From: an uncultured Roseibium sp. | Lineage (GTDB): Bacteria > Pseudomonadota > Alphaproteobacteria > Rhizobiales > Stappiaceae | DNA: 64,000 bases | Direction of reading: 5' to 3' | NCBI RefSeq assembly: GCF_947496995.1 | Contig: NZ_CANMFD010000001.1 | Span: 554,692 to 618,691 of the forward strand | Part shown: positions 8,109 through 16,214 of the stretch, piece after piece | Layout: each line of letters begins with the position of its first letter | Position numbering within the stretch: position 1 is the stretch's first letter | Notes under the pieces: model-generated | Seen by the model: only the letters and a program-made list of their open reading frames with translations | What the model was told of the DNA's origin: nothing | Databases searched by the model: none | Position numbers and translations under genes: made by a program

Positions 8109-9185
8109 ATGTCAACGATTACTCTCGACGCCGTCCGAAAGGTGTATGCGGGCAATGTGGAGGCCGTCAAAGGCGTCTCCATCGATATTGCCGACGGCGA
8201 GTTCATTGTACTGGTCGGTCCGTCGGGCTGCGGCAAGTCCACCCTGCTGCGCATGATTGCCGGCCTGGAGGTCATCACCACCGGCGACATCAGGATCGGC
8301 GATCGTCTGGTCAACAATATCGACCCGGCCGACCGCGACATCGCCATGGTGTTCCAGAACTATGCGCTCTATCCGCATATGACGGTCTACAACAACCTTG
8401 CCTACGGTCTGAAGAACCGGGGCATGAACAAGGCGGAGATCGACCGCCGGGTGAAGGAAGCCGCCGGCATTCTGGAAATCGGTGAGTATCTCGACCGCAA
8501 ACCCCGCGCCCTGTCCGGCGGCCAGCGTCAGCGTGTCGCCATGGGCCGCGCCATCGTGCGCGAGCCTGCGGCCTTCCTGTTCGACGAGCCGCTGTCCAAT
8601 CTCGACGCCAAGCTGCGCGTGCAGATGCGCGTGGAGATCAAGCGCCTGCAGCGGGCTCTCGGCACCACCAGTGTCTATGTGACCCACGACCAGCTCGAGG
8701 CCATGACCCTGGCCGACCGGCTGGTGGTTCTCAACGGCGGCAACATTGAGCAGATCGGCGCGCCGATCGAGGTCTACGACAATCCGGCCTCCACCTTCGT
8801 GGCCAGCTTCATCGGTTCGCCGGCAATGAACCTACTGGAAGTCAAAGCCAATGGGGATGGCCTGGAACTGGTCAAGGGTACGGGGCTTTCCGGCGCAAAC
8901 GTCAAGGGCCACGACAGCTACACCGTCGGCATCCGTCCCGAGCACATGGAAGTCGTGGACAGTGCGTCGGCGGGGGACGGATTGACCCTTCAGGTTACCG
9001 TCAACGTGCTCGAACCGGTCGGTGCGGAAAGCTTCATCTATGCCGGCTTCGAAGAGGGCGGCCCCGAACTTGTGGTGCGCGTCTCCAGCCATGCGGTCCA
9101 CCCGGCCGGTGAAAAGCTCACCCTCAAGGTCGCGCCGGAGCATGTCCATTACTTCGACGCAAAGACCGGCCGCCGCATCGACTGA
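8109..9185 (+). CDS. ugpC: Glycerol-3-phosphate ABC transporter ATPase UgpC
   Basis: 358 residues. Walker A is GPSGCGKST (37-45), the Q-loop [11 protein letters not shown] (81-91), the signature LSGGQ (135-139) and Walker B FLFDE (156-160). A C-terminal MalK-type regulatory domain of about 120 residues follows ([11 protein letters not shown]). It energises UgpAE. In E. coli this domain takes part in phosphate feedback on uptake. It is the last gene of the operon; a strong terminator starts 70 bp after the stop. Confidence 0.92.
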   Translation: MSTITLDAVRKVYAGNVEAVKGVSIDIADGEFIVLVGPSGCGKSTLLRMIAGLEVITTGDIRIGDRLVNNIDPADRDIAMVFQNYALYPHMTVYNNLAYGLKNRGMNKAEIDRRVKEAAGILEIGEYLDRKPRALSGGQRQRVAMGRAIVREPAAFLFDEPLSNLDAKLRVQMRVEIKRLQRALGTTSVYVTHDQLEAMTLADRLVVLNGGNIEQIGAPIEVYDNPASTFVASFIGSPAMNLLEVKANGDGLELVKGTGLSGANVKGHDSYTVGIRPEHMEVVDSASAGDGLTLQVTVNVLEPVGAESFIYAGFEEGGPELVVRVSSHAVHPAGEKLTLKVAPEHVHYFDAKTGRRID

Positions 9186-9254
9186 CGATCGGATGTGCTG
9201 AGATCGAATAACGGACCGTTGCGGCGGACCGACACGGGCGTTTCGACCCGAACC

Positions 9255-9290
9255 AAGCCACTCCGGAAAACCGGAGTGGCTTTTTTGTTT
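9255..9290 (+). terminator. Rho-independent terminator of the ugp operon
   Basis: A perfect 12-bp stem (AAGCCACTCCGG, 9255-9266, with its complement at 9271-9282) encloses an AAAA loop and runs into TTTTTTGTTT. Confidence 0.93.
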
Positions 9291-9413
9291 GTCAGCTCGA
9301 TACAGCGCGGCAAGATCTCCTGACAAACCCTGTCAGGAGCCTGGCCGGATCGGGCTAGGAAGCCTGGCGGACCTCCGGCATACCGGAAAGATCACGGACA
9401 ATGAGGCTGGGGC

Positions 9414-10550
9414 ATGGAACCGTTCAAGAACAATATCTCGCCGGACCTCGTGCGCTGTCTCGGCGGCCACCTTGCACGGCATGTGAGCGGCTTCGACAGG
9501 CAGGTCTATGAAGCGGAGATCCTGTCGGACCTGGAGCAACTGGAGCTTAAACAGCGGGCCGCGCATATTGCCGATGTGATCGACCGCCATCTGCCGGACG
9601 ATCTGTGCGAGCGCTTCGCCGTTCTGGAAGCTGTCCTGCATCCGGTAACGGAGATCGCCTTCGACCGGGGCAGCGACGACAAGGGTATCCGCGGCTGGGG
9701 GATCATGCCGCTGGGCATGGTGGTCTCGGCGAGCGGTCTGGAAGATTTCGACGCGTCCTTCGCGCTCCTGAAGGAAATGACCAAACGCGCGACTGCCGAA
9801 TTCGATGTCCGCCCGTTTCTGGACAAGGATCAGGAGCAGGCCCTCGCGATCATGGCCCCCTGGGTAAGGGACCCGAGCGTGCATGTCCGCCGGCTGGCCT
9901 CCGAAGGCTCCCGGCCGCGCCTGCCCTGGGGCATGCGGCTCAGGCGCCTCGTGGAGGATCCGTCTCCGACCCTGCCGCTGCTGGAAGCGCTGAAGGACGA
10001 TCCGGAAGACTATGTCCGCCGCTCCGTCGCCAACCATCTGAACGACATCGCCAAGGACCATCCTGATCTTGTGGCGGAGATTGCCGCACGCTGGCTGAAG
10101 GATGCGGATGAAAACCGCCGGAAGCTGGTCCGCCACGCCTGCCGGTCATTGATCAAGCAGGGGCACGCGCCGACCCTCACGGCTTTCGGGTTGAATCCTC
10201 CGCAAATCCGTCTTGAGGGCCTGAGCATCGAGAGCCCCATGGTGTCATATGGCGACGCAGTTGCCTTCGCCGCCGATCTCGTCTCCACAGGCAGCAAGCC
10301 GCAGGATCTGGTAATCGACTATCTTCTCCATTTCAGGAAGGCCAACGGGTCGCAGTCCCCCAAGGTGTTCAAATGGACGAAACTGCGGCTCGCGCCCGGC
10401 GAAACCATTTCTCTGTCCCGCGCGCATGCCATCCGGCCGATCACCACGCGGGTTTATTACGGCGGCCCGCAGGCGCTCAGCCTGCGCATCAACGGCCAAG
10501 ATTTCGGACATGCGGAGTTTGATCTGGTGATGCCGGAGGGCAGGAGGTAA
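9414..10550 (+). CDS. DNA alkylation repair protein (HEAT-like, AlkC/AlkD superfamily)
   Basis: 378 residues made almost wholly of paired helices. Repeat-like blocks WVRDPSVHVRRLASEGSRPR, ALKDDPEDYVRRSVANHLND and DENRRKLVRHACRSLI are characteristic of the HEAT-repeat DNA glycosylase family that excises bulky or cationic N-alkylated bases. A C-terminal all-beta extension (about 260-378) is seen in the longer AlkC-like branch, which supports AlkC over AlkD. It stands alone between the ugp terminator and a REP-like spacer. Substrate range is not readable from sequence. Confidence 0.8.
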   Translation: MEPFKNNISPDLVRCLGGHLARHVSGFDRQVYEAEILSDLEQLELKQRAAHIADVIDRHLPDDLCERFAVLEAVLHPVTEIAFDRGSDDKGIRGWGIMPLGMVVSASGLEDFDASFALLKEMTKRATAEFDVRPFLDKDQEQALAIMAPWVRDPSVHVRRLASEGSRPRLPWGMRLRRLVEDPSPTLPLLEALKDDPEDYVRRSVANHLNDIAKDHPDLVAEIAARWLKDADENRRKLVRHACRSLIKQGHAPTLTAFGLNPPQIRLEGLSIESPMVSYGDAVAFAADLVSTGSKPQDLVIDYLLHFRKANGSQSPKVFKWTKLRLAPGETISLSRAHAIRPITTRVYYGGPQALSLRINGQDFGHAEFDLVMPEGRR

Positions 10551-10559
10551 CTGCAGCAT

Positions 10560-10695
10560 TTTTGCACTCGCTTCTCCCGCGGCCGTCCCGGACGAAGTGA
10601 AACGAAGATCCGGGACCTACCGAAGATGAAAGCGAGGATGGCAAGCTGACAAAGATCCAGGCTCGCGCTGCGCTTGGCCGGGACGGCAGCCGGGG
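10560..10695. repeat. REP-like inverted repeat spacer
   Basis: GTCCCGGACGAAG (about 10586) and CTCGCGCTGCGCTTGGCCGGG (about 10653, slightly varied) are imperfect opposite-facing copies of a motif also present near 31330-31447. They form a hairpin-prone spacer between the convergent alkylation-repair and MFS genes and may limit read-through. Confidence 0.55.
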
Positions 10696-10700
10696 CCGGA

Positions 10701-11900
10701 TTACGGAAGCCGTTTCAGCCGCACCATGCCCCAGATCCCGAACACCGGACCGATGGCCATAAGCGCGAACACGCCCGGCCAGCCGATGAGATCGACGCCG
10801 AGCGGGGTCAGTTGCACGGTGAAGAACGTCAGTGCAAATCCGAGCGCGGTCTGGAAGGTCATCAGACTGCCGGCCTGGTCCGCCGGGGCGTAATCGGCAA
10901 CAAGCGCTGAAAACTGGGCCGAGTCGGGCAGGATCGCCGCACCCCAGACGAGAACGCAGACAATCGTCAGCCAGACCGGACCGCCGAAGGTGAGGGCGGA
11001 GGCAACAGCTGCCGTTCCGCTGACAGCCATGGCGAGGACGGCGATATTCGCCTTGCCGATCCGGTCGGCTGCGAGACCGGCAACAATACAGGCGGCGCCA
11101 CCGGCCGCGATGCTCAGGAAGGCGATCAGGCGCGAGAGCGAAACGGCCGCCTCCGGTCCCATATGCGCGGAAAAGGAAACCGCGAGCGCCACGCCGATCC
11201 ACGCCCACATGGCATAAAGCTCCCACATGTGGCCGAGATAACCGGCATAGGCATACCGGATCTTCGGGTTGGTCCAGGCCGTCAGGATGGCGCGCACCTG
11301 CATGCGTGCGGCGCGGGCGTGATACGGGCCGAGATCGGTCAGAAGACACAGGATACCGCCGGCAGCGGAGGCAATCGAGGCGACCGTCAGGCTCCAGCGC
11401 CAGTCCGTGCCCCCCAGAAGGGCGAGAAGATGCGGTCCGGCCGACCCGAATGTCAGCGCACCGACAAGCATGCCGACCAGAAATCCGCGATCCCTCTGAC
11501 CCCAGCCGACGACGATCTTCATGCCGACCGGATAGACCCCGGCAAGCAGGGCGCCAGTCGCGAACCGGGCCAGGATAGAGGCGGCTCCACCCGGCTCGAC
11601 AACCAGAAGACTGGCGTTGAAAAGACCGGCAAGGATCGCGCAGAACGCAAAGAAACGTCGCGGATCGATCCTGTCGGCCAGCCCCAGGAAGGCGGAGACG
11701 AGAGCTCCGGCGACAAAGCCGATCTGCACAGCACTGGACAGCGCTGCCTGCCGGAACGGGGAAATCCCGAATTCGCGGGTGAGATCGGGCAGGATTGCGG
11801 CGGACATGAACCACAGGCTCATGGCGGAGATTTCGGCCAGCATGAGGAGGCCGAGCGACTGCCATTTCAGGGAGCGTTCAGACAGCAAGGCCGAGCTCAT
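10701..11900 (-). CDS. MFS transporter, substrate unknown
   Basis: 399 residues with 12 predicted membrane spans in two six-helix halves. DRIDPRRF follows helix 2, the position of the MFS loop 2-3 signature, and ADRIGKAN is the equivalent in the second half. The internal sequence TALGFALTFFTVQL is similar to NimT/CynX-like or nitrate-type family members, but nothing fixes the cargo. The start overlaps the 3' end of the upstream YjbR-like gene by 23 bp, so the two are probably co-transcribed. Confidence 0.8.
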   Translation of the reverse strand: MSSALLSERSLKWQSLGLLMLAEISAMSLWFMSAAILPDLTREFGISPFRQAALSSAVQIGFVAGALVSAFLGLADRIDPRRFFAFCAILAGLFNASLLVVEPGGAASILARFATGALLAGVYPVGMKIVVGWGQRDRGFLVGMLVGALTFGSAGPHLLALLGGTDWRWSLTVASIASAAGGILCLLTDLGPYHARAARMQVRAILTAWTNPKIRYAYAGYLGHMWELYAMWAWIGVALAVSFSAHMGPEAAVSLSRLIAFLSIAAGGAACIVAGLAADRIGKANIAVLAMAVSGTAAVASALTFGGPVWLTIVCVLVWGAAILPDSAQFSALVADYAPADQAGSLMTFQTALGFALTFFTVQLTPLGVDLIGWPGVFALMAIGPVFGIWGMVRLKRLP

Positions 11901-12267
11901 TGCGTTGTTTGCGGGTCAGCTTTGCCGAAATGATCTTGTGCGCGGCCTCGATGTAGGCTTTCAGGCTGTCGTCGTCGAGCGCGCCTTCCTCTTCCATCTG
12001 CACCCATTTCGCCCGGGCGAGGTAAGGGGCCGGGATCAGACCGTCCTGCTGGATCAGCAGCGCATAGGAGATGTCGGAGCATTTGAAGCTGAACCGGGGA
12101 AGATCACCGTCTCCCCATCTTGAGCAGATGGCAAAGATCTTGCCACCCACCTTCCATACGGACGCATTGCCCCATTGCACCACATGGGTGGTCGCAGGCA
12201 GCCGGCTGCAGAATATATCGAATTCGTCGCGGGTCATTTGAAGAGTCGTGTATGCGGGAACATTCAT
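11878..12267 (-). CDS. MmcQ/YjbR family protein
   Basis: 129 residues from ATG 12267 (MNVPAYTTLQ); ATG 12237 is an alternative and neither has a clear ribosome binding site. The core TRDEFDIFCSRLPATTHVVQWG, VWKVGGKIFAICS and the C-terminal YLARAKWVQM segment mark the YjbR double-wing fold. Members are small cytosolic proteins, some annotated as DNA-binding, without a settled function. It overlaps the MFS gene by 23 bp. Confidence 0.8.
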   Translation of the reverse strand: MNVPAYTTLQMTRDEFDIFCSRLPATTHVVQWGNASVWKVGGKIFAICSRWGDGDLPRFSFKCSDISYALLIQQDGLIPAPYLARAKWVQMEEEGALDDDSLKAYIEAAHKIISAKLTRKQRNELGLAV

Positions 12268-12381
12268 GGGCAATGCGGCACCGGTGCGGGGCCGGTGGCT
12301 AGACTGGCCTGTCCTGCCCCCGGGCACAAGACGAACCGGATCACGGACGCGTCATTTCGGCGGAAAAGCCTGATAGGTCTA

Positions 12382-12672
12382 TTAGCGGGAACGCACGATC
12401 GACCCAGTCTCCCGGGCGACCTGGCCCTGTCTGACCCGTCGGACAGCGCGTCGAAAGGGGGAGAGCATCCTGCGCAGCAAGCGTCTCCAGAAGAGTTTTC
12501 TGATCCTGAGAGCGCGGGCCATGTGCCGCCTTTCAAGCAGCACATGCTCCGGCAGGTCTTCCGGCCAGAACAGCGCGTGGTGCGGATGCAGCTCCCTTAG
12601 TGGGTCATTCCAGGCGAGGCCGCCGTTTTTCGTGCGCGCAGACTGTGAGCGCGGGGGCAGGGGGATGGACAT
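12382..12672 (-). CDS. Small Arg-rich hypothetical protein
   Basis: 96 residues from ATG 12672 (MSIPLPPRSQ), weak AGAGAAC upstream. The N-terminal half is Pro/His-rich (WNDPLRELHPHHALFWP). The second half is strongly basic (RKLFWRRLLRRMLSPFRR), suggesting an amphipathic helix that could bind nucleic acid or membrane. It is divergent from the LysR gene, 100 bp apart. The family is not recognised, and a chance open frame cannot be excluded. Confidence 0.35.
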   Translation of the reverse strand: MSIPLPPRSQSARTKNGGLAWNDPLRELHPHHALFWPEDLPEHVLLERRHMARALRIRKLFWRRLLRRMLSPFRRAVRRVRQGQVARETGSIVRSR

Positions 12673-12774
12673 GCAGGTTCTCTTCATATTTGATTGTTTT
12701 TTGTAGTGTCTTGCAAACAATCTCATGAAGTGACGTTATTGGCATGTTTTCAAAGTGTAATTGAGTTTTCAAAA

Positions 12775-13635
12775 ATGAAACGAAATATGGATTGGGAAGA
12801 TTTACGGCTGTTTCTTGCCGTCGCCAAGGCAGGTGGGCTTTCGGGGGCGACGGAAAAAACCGGCGTCAGCGCGGCGACGCTGGGGCGGCGGGTCTCATCC
12901 CTGGAAAAAAGCCTGAACGTGCGTCTCGTGGAGCGCGAGGCTCGCGGCTACCAGCTGACGGCGGAAGGGCGCGCTCTGCTCCTGCATCTGGAAGACATGG
13001 ATCAGGCCGCCCGCTCCATCGCCACCTGGCGGGACAGCGGCAGGGTCCGCCGCCGGATACGCATCTCCGCCGGCGGCTGGACCACGCGCCTCCTGATCGA
13101 CAACATCGCTGGCTTCTGGTCGCCGGACTCGGACTGGGCGCCGGAGTTCCTGATCGATCTGCGCAACCGCGATGTCGCCAGGCGCCAGATCGATATCGGC
13201 GTCAGGAACGGCCGGCCAAAACAGGCCTGGCTGGCGGGACAAAAGGTCGGCCATGTCGAACATGCCGCCTACCGGGCAAAAGTCGTTCCTTCCGGCGGCG
13301 AGCCCGGCTGGATCGGTCTGGTGGAGGAGGAAGCGCATTTCCCCACGGGTCTGTGGCTCAAGGAGAACCATGGAGAAGAGGTTGATATCACGGTCAACAA
13401 CGCAACCCTGGCGCTGTCACTCGTGCGCAAGGGACACGCCCGGATGCTGTTGCCGACATTCGTCGGCGACGCCTATCCGGATCTGGTCCGGATCACGGAT
13501 CCCGTCGAGAGCCTGACAACGGAACGCTGGCTGGTCATGCACCAGGATGAACGCCACGAACCGGCCGTGCGCCATGCTGTCTCCGCTCTTGCGAAGATGC
13601 TGAAACAGGACCCGCTCCTGTCTCCCGGCCCGTGA
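12775..13635 (+). CDS. LysR-family transcriptional regulator
   Basis: 286 residues from ATG 12775; ATG 12787 (MDWEDLRLF) is also possible. The N-terminal winged helix (DLRLFLAVAKAGGLSGATEKTGVSAATLGRRVSSLE) is standard. The effector domain is shorter than usual (about 195 residues). Both neighbours on the plus strand begin after long spacers, so the target is more likely the divergent small gene or a distant operon. The inducer is unknown. Confidence 0.85.
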   Translation: MKRNMDWEDLRLFLAVAKAGGLSGATEKTGVSAATLGRRVSSLEKSLNVRLVEREARGYQLTAEGRALLLHLEDMDQAARSIATWRDSGRVRRRIRISAGGWTTRLLIDNIAGFWSPDSDWAPEFLIDLRNRDVARRQIDIGVRNGRPKQAWLAGQKVGHVEHAAYRAKVVPSGGEPGWIGLVEEEAHFPTGLWLKENHGEEVDITVNNATLALSLVRKGHARMLLPTFVGDAYPDLVRITDPVESLTTERWLVMHQDERHEPAVRHAVSALAKMLKQDPLLSPGP

Positions 13636-13834
13636 ACAATCCCGGTCACGCTCGGATGTCTTCGGAGATCGTCCCATAGGGTGAGCACACGGACGACCGG
13701 CACCGGGACCGGTCAACTATCCTGCGCAACGCGCCTCGCCGGAAAATCGGGCCGCCTTGATCAAGGGGCTCCTGTTCACCATGTTTGCTGTCAACAGAAT
13801 GAAAAGCTGCCGAAAAGCGCTGAAAACGACCCTC

Positions 13835-13863
13835 CTTGAATCAAATTTAACGAAGCGCCATAT
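13835..13863 (+). promoter_or_regulatory. Sigma-32 (RpoH) promoter of the hsp20 gene
   Basis: CTTGAA (13835-13840) is followed 15 bp later by CGCCATAT (13856-13863). This matches the heat-shock consensus CTTGAA-N(13-17)-CCCCATnT with one mismatch. It lies 88 bp upstream of the Hsp20 start, leaving a leader of about 80 nt that contains the thermometer hairpin. The rest of the 13636-13950 gap shows only GC-rich inverted segments. Confidence 0.75.
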
Positions 13864-13922
13864 TTAATAGCGAATGGAGCCGGTGGGTTCCGGTCCGGAT
13901 GCCTAATCGAAGGGTCCGGATG

Positions 13923-13947
13923 CAAGGTCGCTTCGACAAGGACTTTG
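13923..13947 (+). promoter_or_regulatory. ROSE-type RNA thermometer hairpin
   Basis: A stem can pair 13923-13932 with 13939-13947. C23-G47, A24-U46, A25-U45, G26.U44, G27-C43, U28-A42, C29-G41, C31-G40 and U32-A39 are paired (last two digits of each position), G30 is bulged and 33-38 form the loop. The element thus has the diagnostic UYGCU (here UCGCU) facing the AGGA Shine-Dalgarno with one bulged G. ROSE elements repress rhizobial small heat-shock genes at low temperature and melt on heating. The AGGA is 8 nt from ATG 13951. Confidence 0.78.
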
Positions 13948-13950
13948 AGG

Positions 13951-14379
13951 ATGACACGCATGTCAGCGTTTTCTAGCCCGTTCATGCTCGGGTTCGACGA
14001 TATCGAGCGCGTGCTCGATCGCGTCTCCAAGGCCGCGAATGACGGTTATCCGCCCTATAATATCGAAAGATTGCCGAAATCGGACGATCAGGGCGATACC
14101 ATTCGCATCACGCTCGCTGTTGCGGGCTTTACCAGAGACCAGCTTGATGTCTCCGTCGAGGAGAGCCAGCTCGTTATCCGGGGCCGTCAGGTGGATGATA
14201 AGTCCAGACAGTATCTGCATCGCGGCATAGCCGCCCGGCAGTTTCAGCGGGCCTTCGTCATGGCCGAGGGGATCGAAATCCTCGGTGCCGACCTGAAAGA
14301 TGGGCTTTTGTCCATTGACCTCGCACGTCCCGAACCGGAACGTGTTATAAGAAAAATAGAAATCTCCAGCGGCGAATAG
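13951..14379 (+). CDS. Hsp20/alpha-crystallin small heat-shock protein
   Basis: 142 residues. N-terminal arm PFMLGFDDIERVLDR, then the alpha-crystallin domain (about 40-130) with YNIERL, ITLAVAGFTRDQLDVSVE and the C-terminal beta-strand consensus GLLSIDLARP. It is an ATP-independent holdase for unfolding proteins, similar to IbpA/HspA of rhizobia. ATG 13951 is chosen because it is correctly spaced from the AGGA embedded in the ROSE hairpin; ATG 13960 is in frame too. It is controlled by an RpoH promoter plus thermometer, and the DUF1150 gene follows 32 bp on. Confidence 0.9.
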   Translation: MTRMSAFSSPFMLGFDDIERVLDRVSKAANDGYPPYNIERLPKSDDQGDTIRITLAVAGFTRDQLDVSVEESQLVIRGRQVDDKSRQYLHRGIAARQFQRAFVMAEGIEILGADLKDGLLSIDLARPEPERVIRKIEISSGE

Positions 14380-14411
14380 ACCCTCGTCGGCTAACGGATG
14401 GAGAATGACTG

Positions 14412-14696
14412 ATGCACAATACAAAGACCCCGGCCTGGACAGACCGCAAAATTCTGTCCGAATTCATGTCCGTTGACGAGCTGACCGAGCTCGGTACGGG
14501 CGACATCGCCTATATCAAGCCGATCAAGGCGCGTGACCTCAAGGAAATGTTCCCGGATGTCCCGCCCCTGCACGACAACATGACGCTTTACGCGCTGCTC
14601 AACGCGGACGGCACGCCGATCCTGCTTGCCGACAGCCGCGAAGCCGCGGTCGCCAATGCCTTCGAGGCGGACCTGCTGATGGCCTCGCTGCACTGA
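14412..14696 (+). CDS. DUF1150 family protein
   Basis: 94 residues. The family pattern is visible as TELGTGDIAYIKPIKARDLKEMFP, then LYALLNADGTPILLADSREAAVANA. DUF1150 proteins usually sit directly after an hsp20 gene in alphaproteobacteria, as here with a 32-bp gap, so a stress-linked role under the same RpoH promoter is likely. The biochemical function is unknown. Confidence 0.88.
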   Translation: MHNTKTPAWTDRKILSEFMSVDELTELGTGDIAYIKPIKARDLKEMFPDVPPLHDNMTLYALLNADGTPILLADSREAAVANAFEADLLMASLH

Positions 14697-14719
14697 ACGG
14701 CGAAGAAGACGAACCAGAC

Positions 14720-14749
14720 AAAAACACCGGCCGCATGGCCGGTGTTTTT
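14720..14749 (+). terminator. Bidirectional-looking terminator after DUF1150
   Basis: AACACCGGCC (from 14723) pairs with GGCCGGTGTT around a GCAT loop, flanked by A5 and T5. This allows termination of the hsp20 unit and possibly of the opposing opgC transcript. A second hairpin (GTCCCGGC ... GCCGGGAC) follows near 14795-14815. Confidence 0.9.
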
Positions 14750-14840
14750 GCTTGAGGAAGAGGTCGTGGCAGGTAACGCCCCACCCACCGTGCCGTCCCG
14801 GCCCTGAGCCGGGACCTGCCGGGCGCTCCCGGGTGTCGGG

Positions 14841-16118
14841 TCAGGTGAGCTCAGTTGCCCTTGCCTGCGTTTTCCCTTTGCTTTCAGGATTGCTGCCAAC
14901 TCCGGCCTTCGGTGGTTCGTGCGATCCGTCGGAAGACATCTTGGGCGGCTTGCGCCAGGGTTCGCTCTTGTACCAGGAGACGGTGTAGGCAACGGCGATC
15001 AAAGCCACGAACCCCAGAAGGTTCGAAAGGATCTGCGGGATCCAGTCGCCTCGGCCCCAGACCATGTCGCGCAGCAGCCCGGCCGCCTGGGCAATCACGA
15101 GGCTGGCCATGAAGACGGCGAGCGATTGCTGGCCGACCTTCTGGACCACCCGCACGAACCGGCCCCAGAGCTCCCCATGCCCGAGCAGATATTTGCCGTG
15201 CTCGCCCGCCGCGACCCAGGCGAGATAGGCCAGCGCCAGGAAGTGGATATAGCGGAACAACCCGAACTCCGTCTTGATCCACAACGGGCGGATGGATTCG
15301 CGGATCTCCTGGATCCACTCCACGTTGAGGTGAACGCGGAAATAGGCGAAGGGAATTGTCACGATCACGATGGCCGCGCACAGCGCCATCAGCTTGCGGC
15401 TGACGGGGGGCGCGGGGATCCAGCCGCGCATGAAAGCAAAGCCGGTAAAGAACAGCATCTGCCAGGCAAACGGGTTGAAGAACCATTTCCGGTGCAACCC
15501 GTCCGCCTGGGGCCACGGCTCCGCCGGCAGGTCGAGCAGTCCGAACTGCGCGGCGAGCCACAGGCCGATGGACAGCGCGAAGGCGGCGATCACCGAAACG
15601 CGGGACGCCAGCATGATCAGCGGGATCAGCGCCAGGATCACCACATACATCGGCAGGATATCGAAGTAGTTCGGCACCCATGTCAGTGTCATGAGCCCCG
15701 GCAGGGCGACGCTGGTGTTGTCGAAAAGATGCCAGAGGTTCAGCGATCCCACGTAGTCCTGTGTCAGGCCGCAGCAGCGGTTCAGGTAATCGCTCTCATG
15801 CAGCATGACGAGGCCGACGGCGATCAGCAGGAACTGGCCGATATGGGCCCAGTAGACCTGCCACATGCGGTGCAGGATGCGCGCCGCGCCCATGGTCCAG
15901 CCATGCACGTCGAAGATCTTGCCGAAGGCGATGGCCGAGGCCATGCCGGAACAGAAAACGAAGATTTCCGTCGCGTCGGAAAAGCCGAATCTGGCGGGGA
16001 TCCACAGCGTCCACCAGTTTCCGGGCAGATGGGCGATATAGATGATGAACATGCCGAGGCCACGGAAAAAATCGAGCCGCGGATCACGGGGGCGTTTCGC
16101 TTGAGAATGAACGTTCAC
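14841..16118 (-). CDS. opgC: OpgC-family membrane acyltransferase
   Basis: 425 residues with about ten membrane spans. It begins RDPRLDFFRGLGMFIIYIAHL, the acyltransferase-3/OpgC signature, and continues SDATEIFVFCSGMASAIAFG and WFFNPFAWQMLFFTGF. OpgC proteins succinylate osmoregulated periplasmic glucans from the inner membrane. No glucan synthase (ndvB/opgGH) is in this window. The hydrophilic C-terminal tail (about 35 residues) is variable. ATG 16118 opens the family motif 12 residues later. Confidence 0.85.
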   Translation of the reverse strand: MNVHSQAKRPRDPRLDFFRGLGMFIIYIAHLPGNWWTLWIPARFGFSDATEIFVFCSGMASAIAFGKIFDVHGWTMGAARILHRMWQVYWAHIGQFLLIAVGLVMLHESDYLNRCCGLTQDYVGSLNLWHLFDNTSVALPGLMTLTWVPNYFDILPMYVVILALIPLIMLASRVSVIAAFALSIGLWLAAQFGLLDLPAEPWPQADGLHRKWFFNPFAWQMLFFTGFAFMRGWIPAPPVSRKLMALCAAIVIVTIPFAYFRVHLNVEWIQEIRESIRPLWIKTEFGLFRYIHFLALAYLAWVAAGEHGKYLLGHGELWGRFVRVVQKVGQQSLAVFMASLVIAQAAGLLRDMVWGRGDWIPQILSNLLGFVALIAVAYTVSWYKSEPWRKPPKMSSDGSHEPPKAGVGSNPESKGKTQARATELT

Positions 16119-16214
16119 GTTTGGTCCAGCTGATGCATGGGATGAAGCCGGACCGCTTGCAGGGCGTGACGCCTGAAAGCGGAAAGGGCGCTCACCCTTC
16201 GGGAAGGCCGGGTC

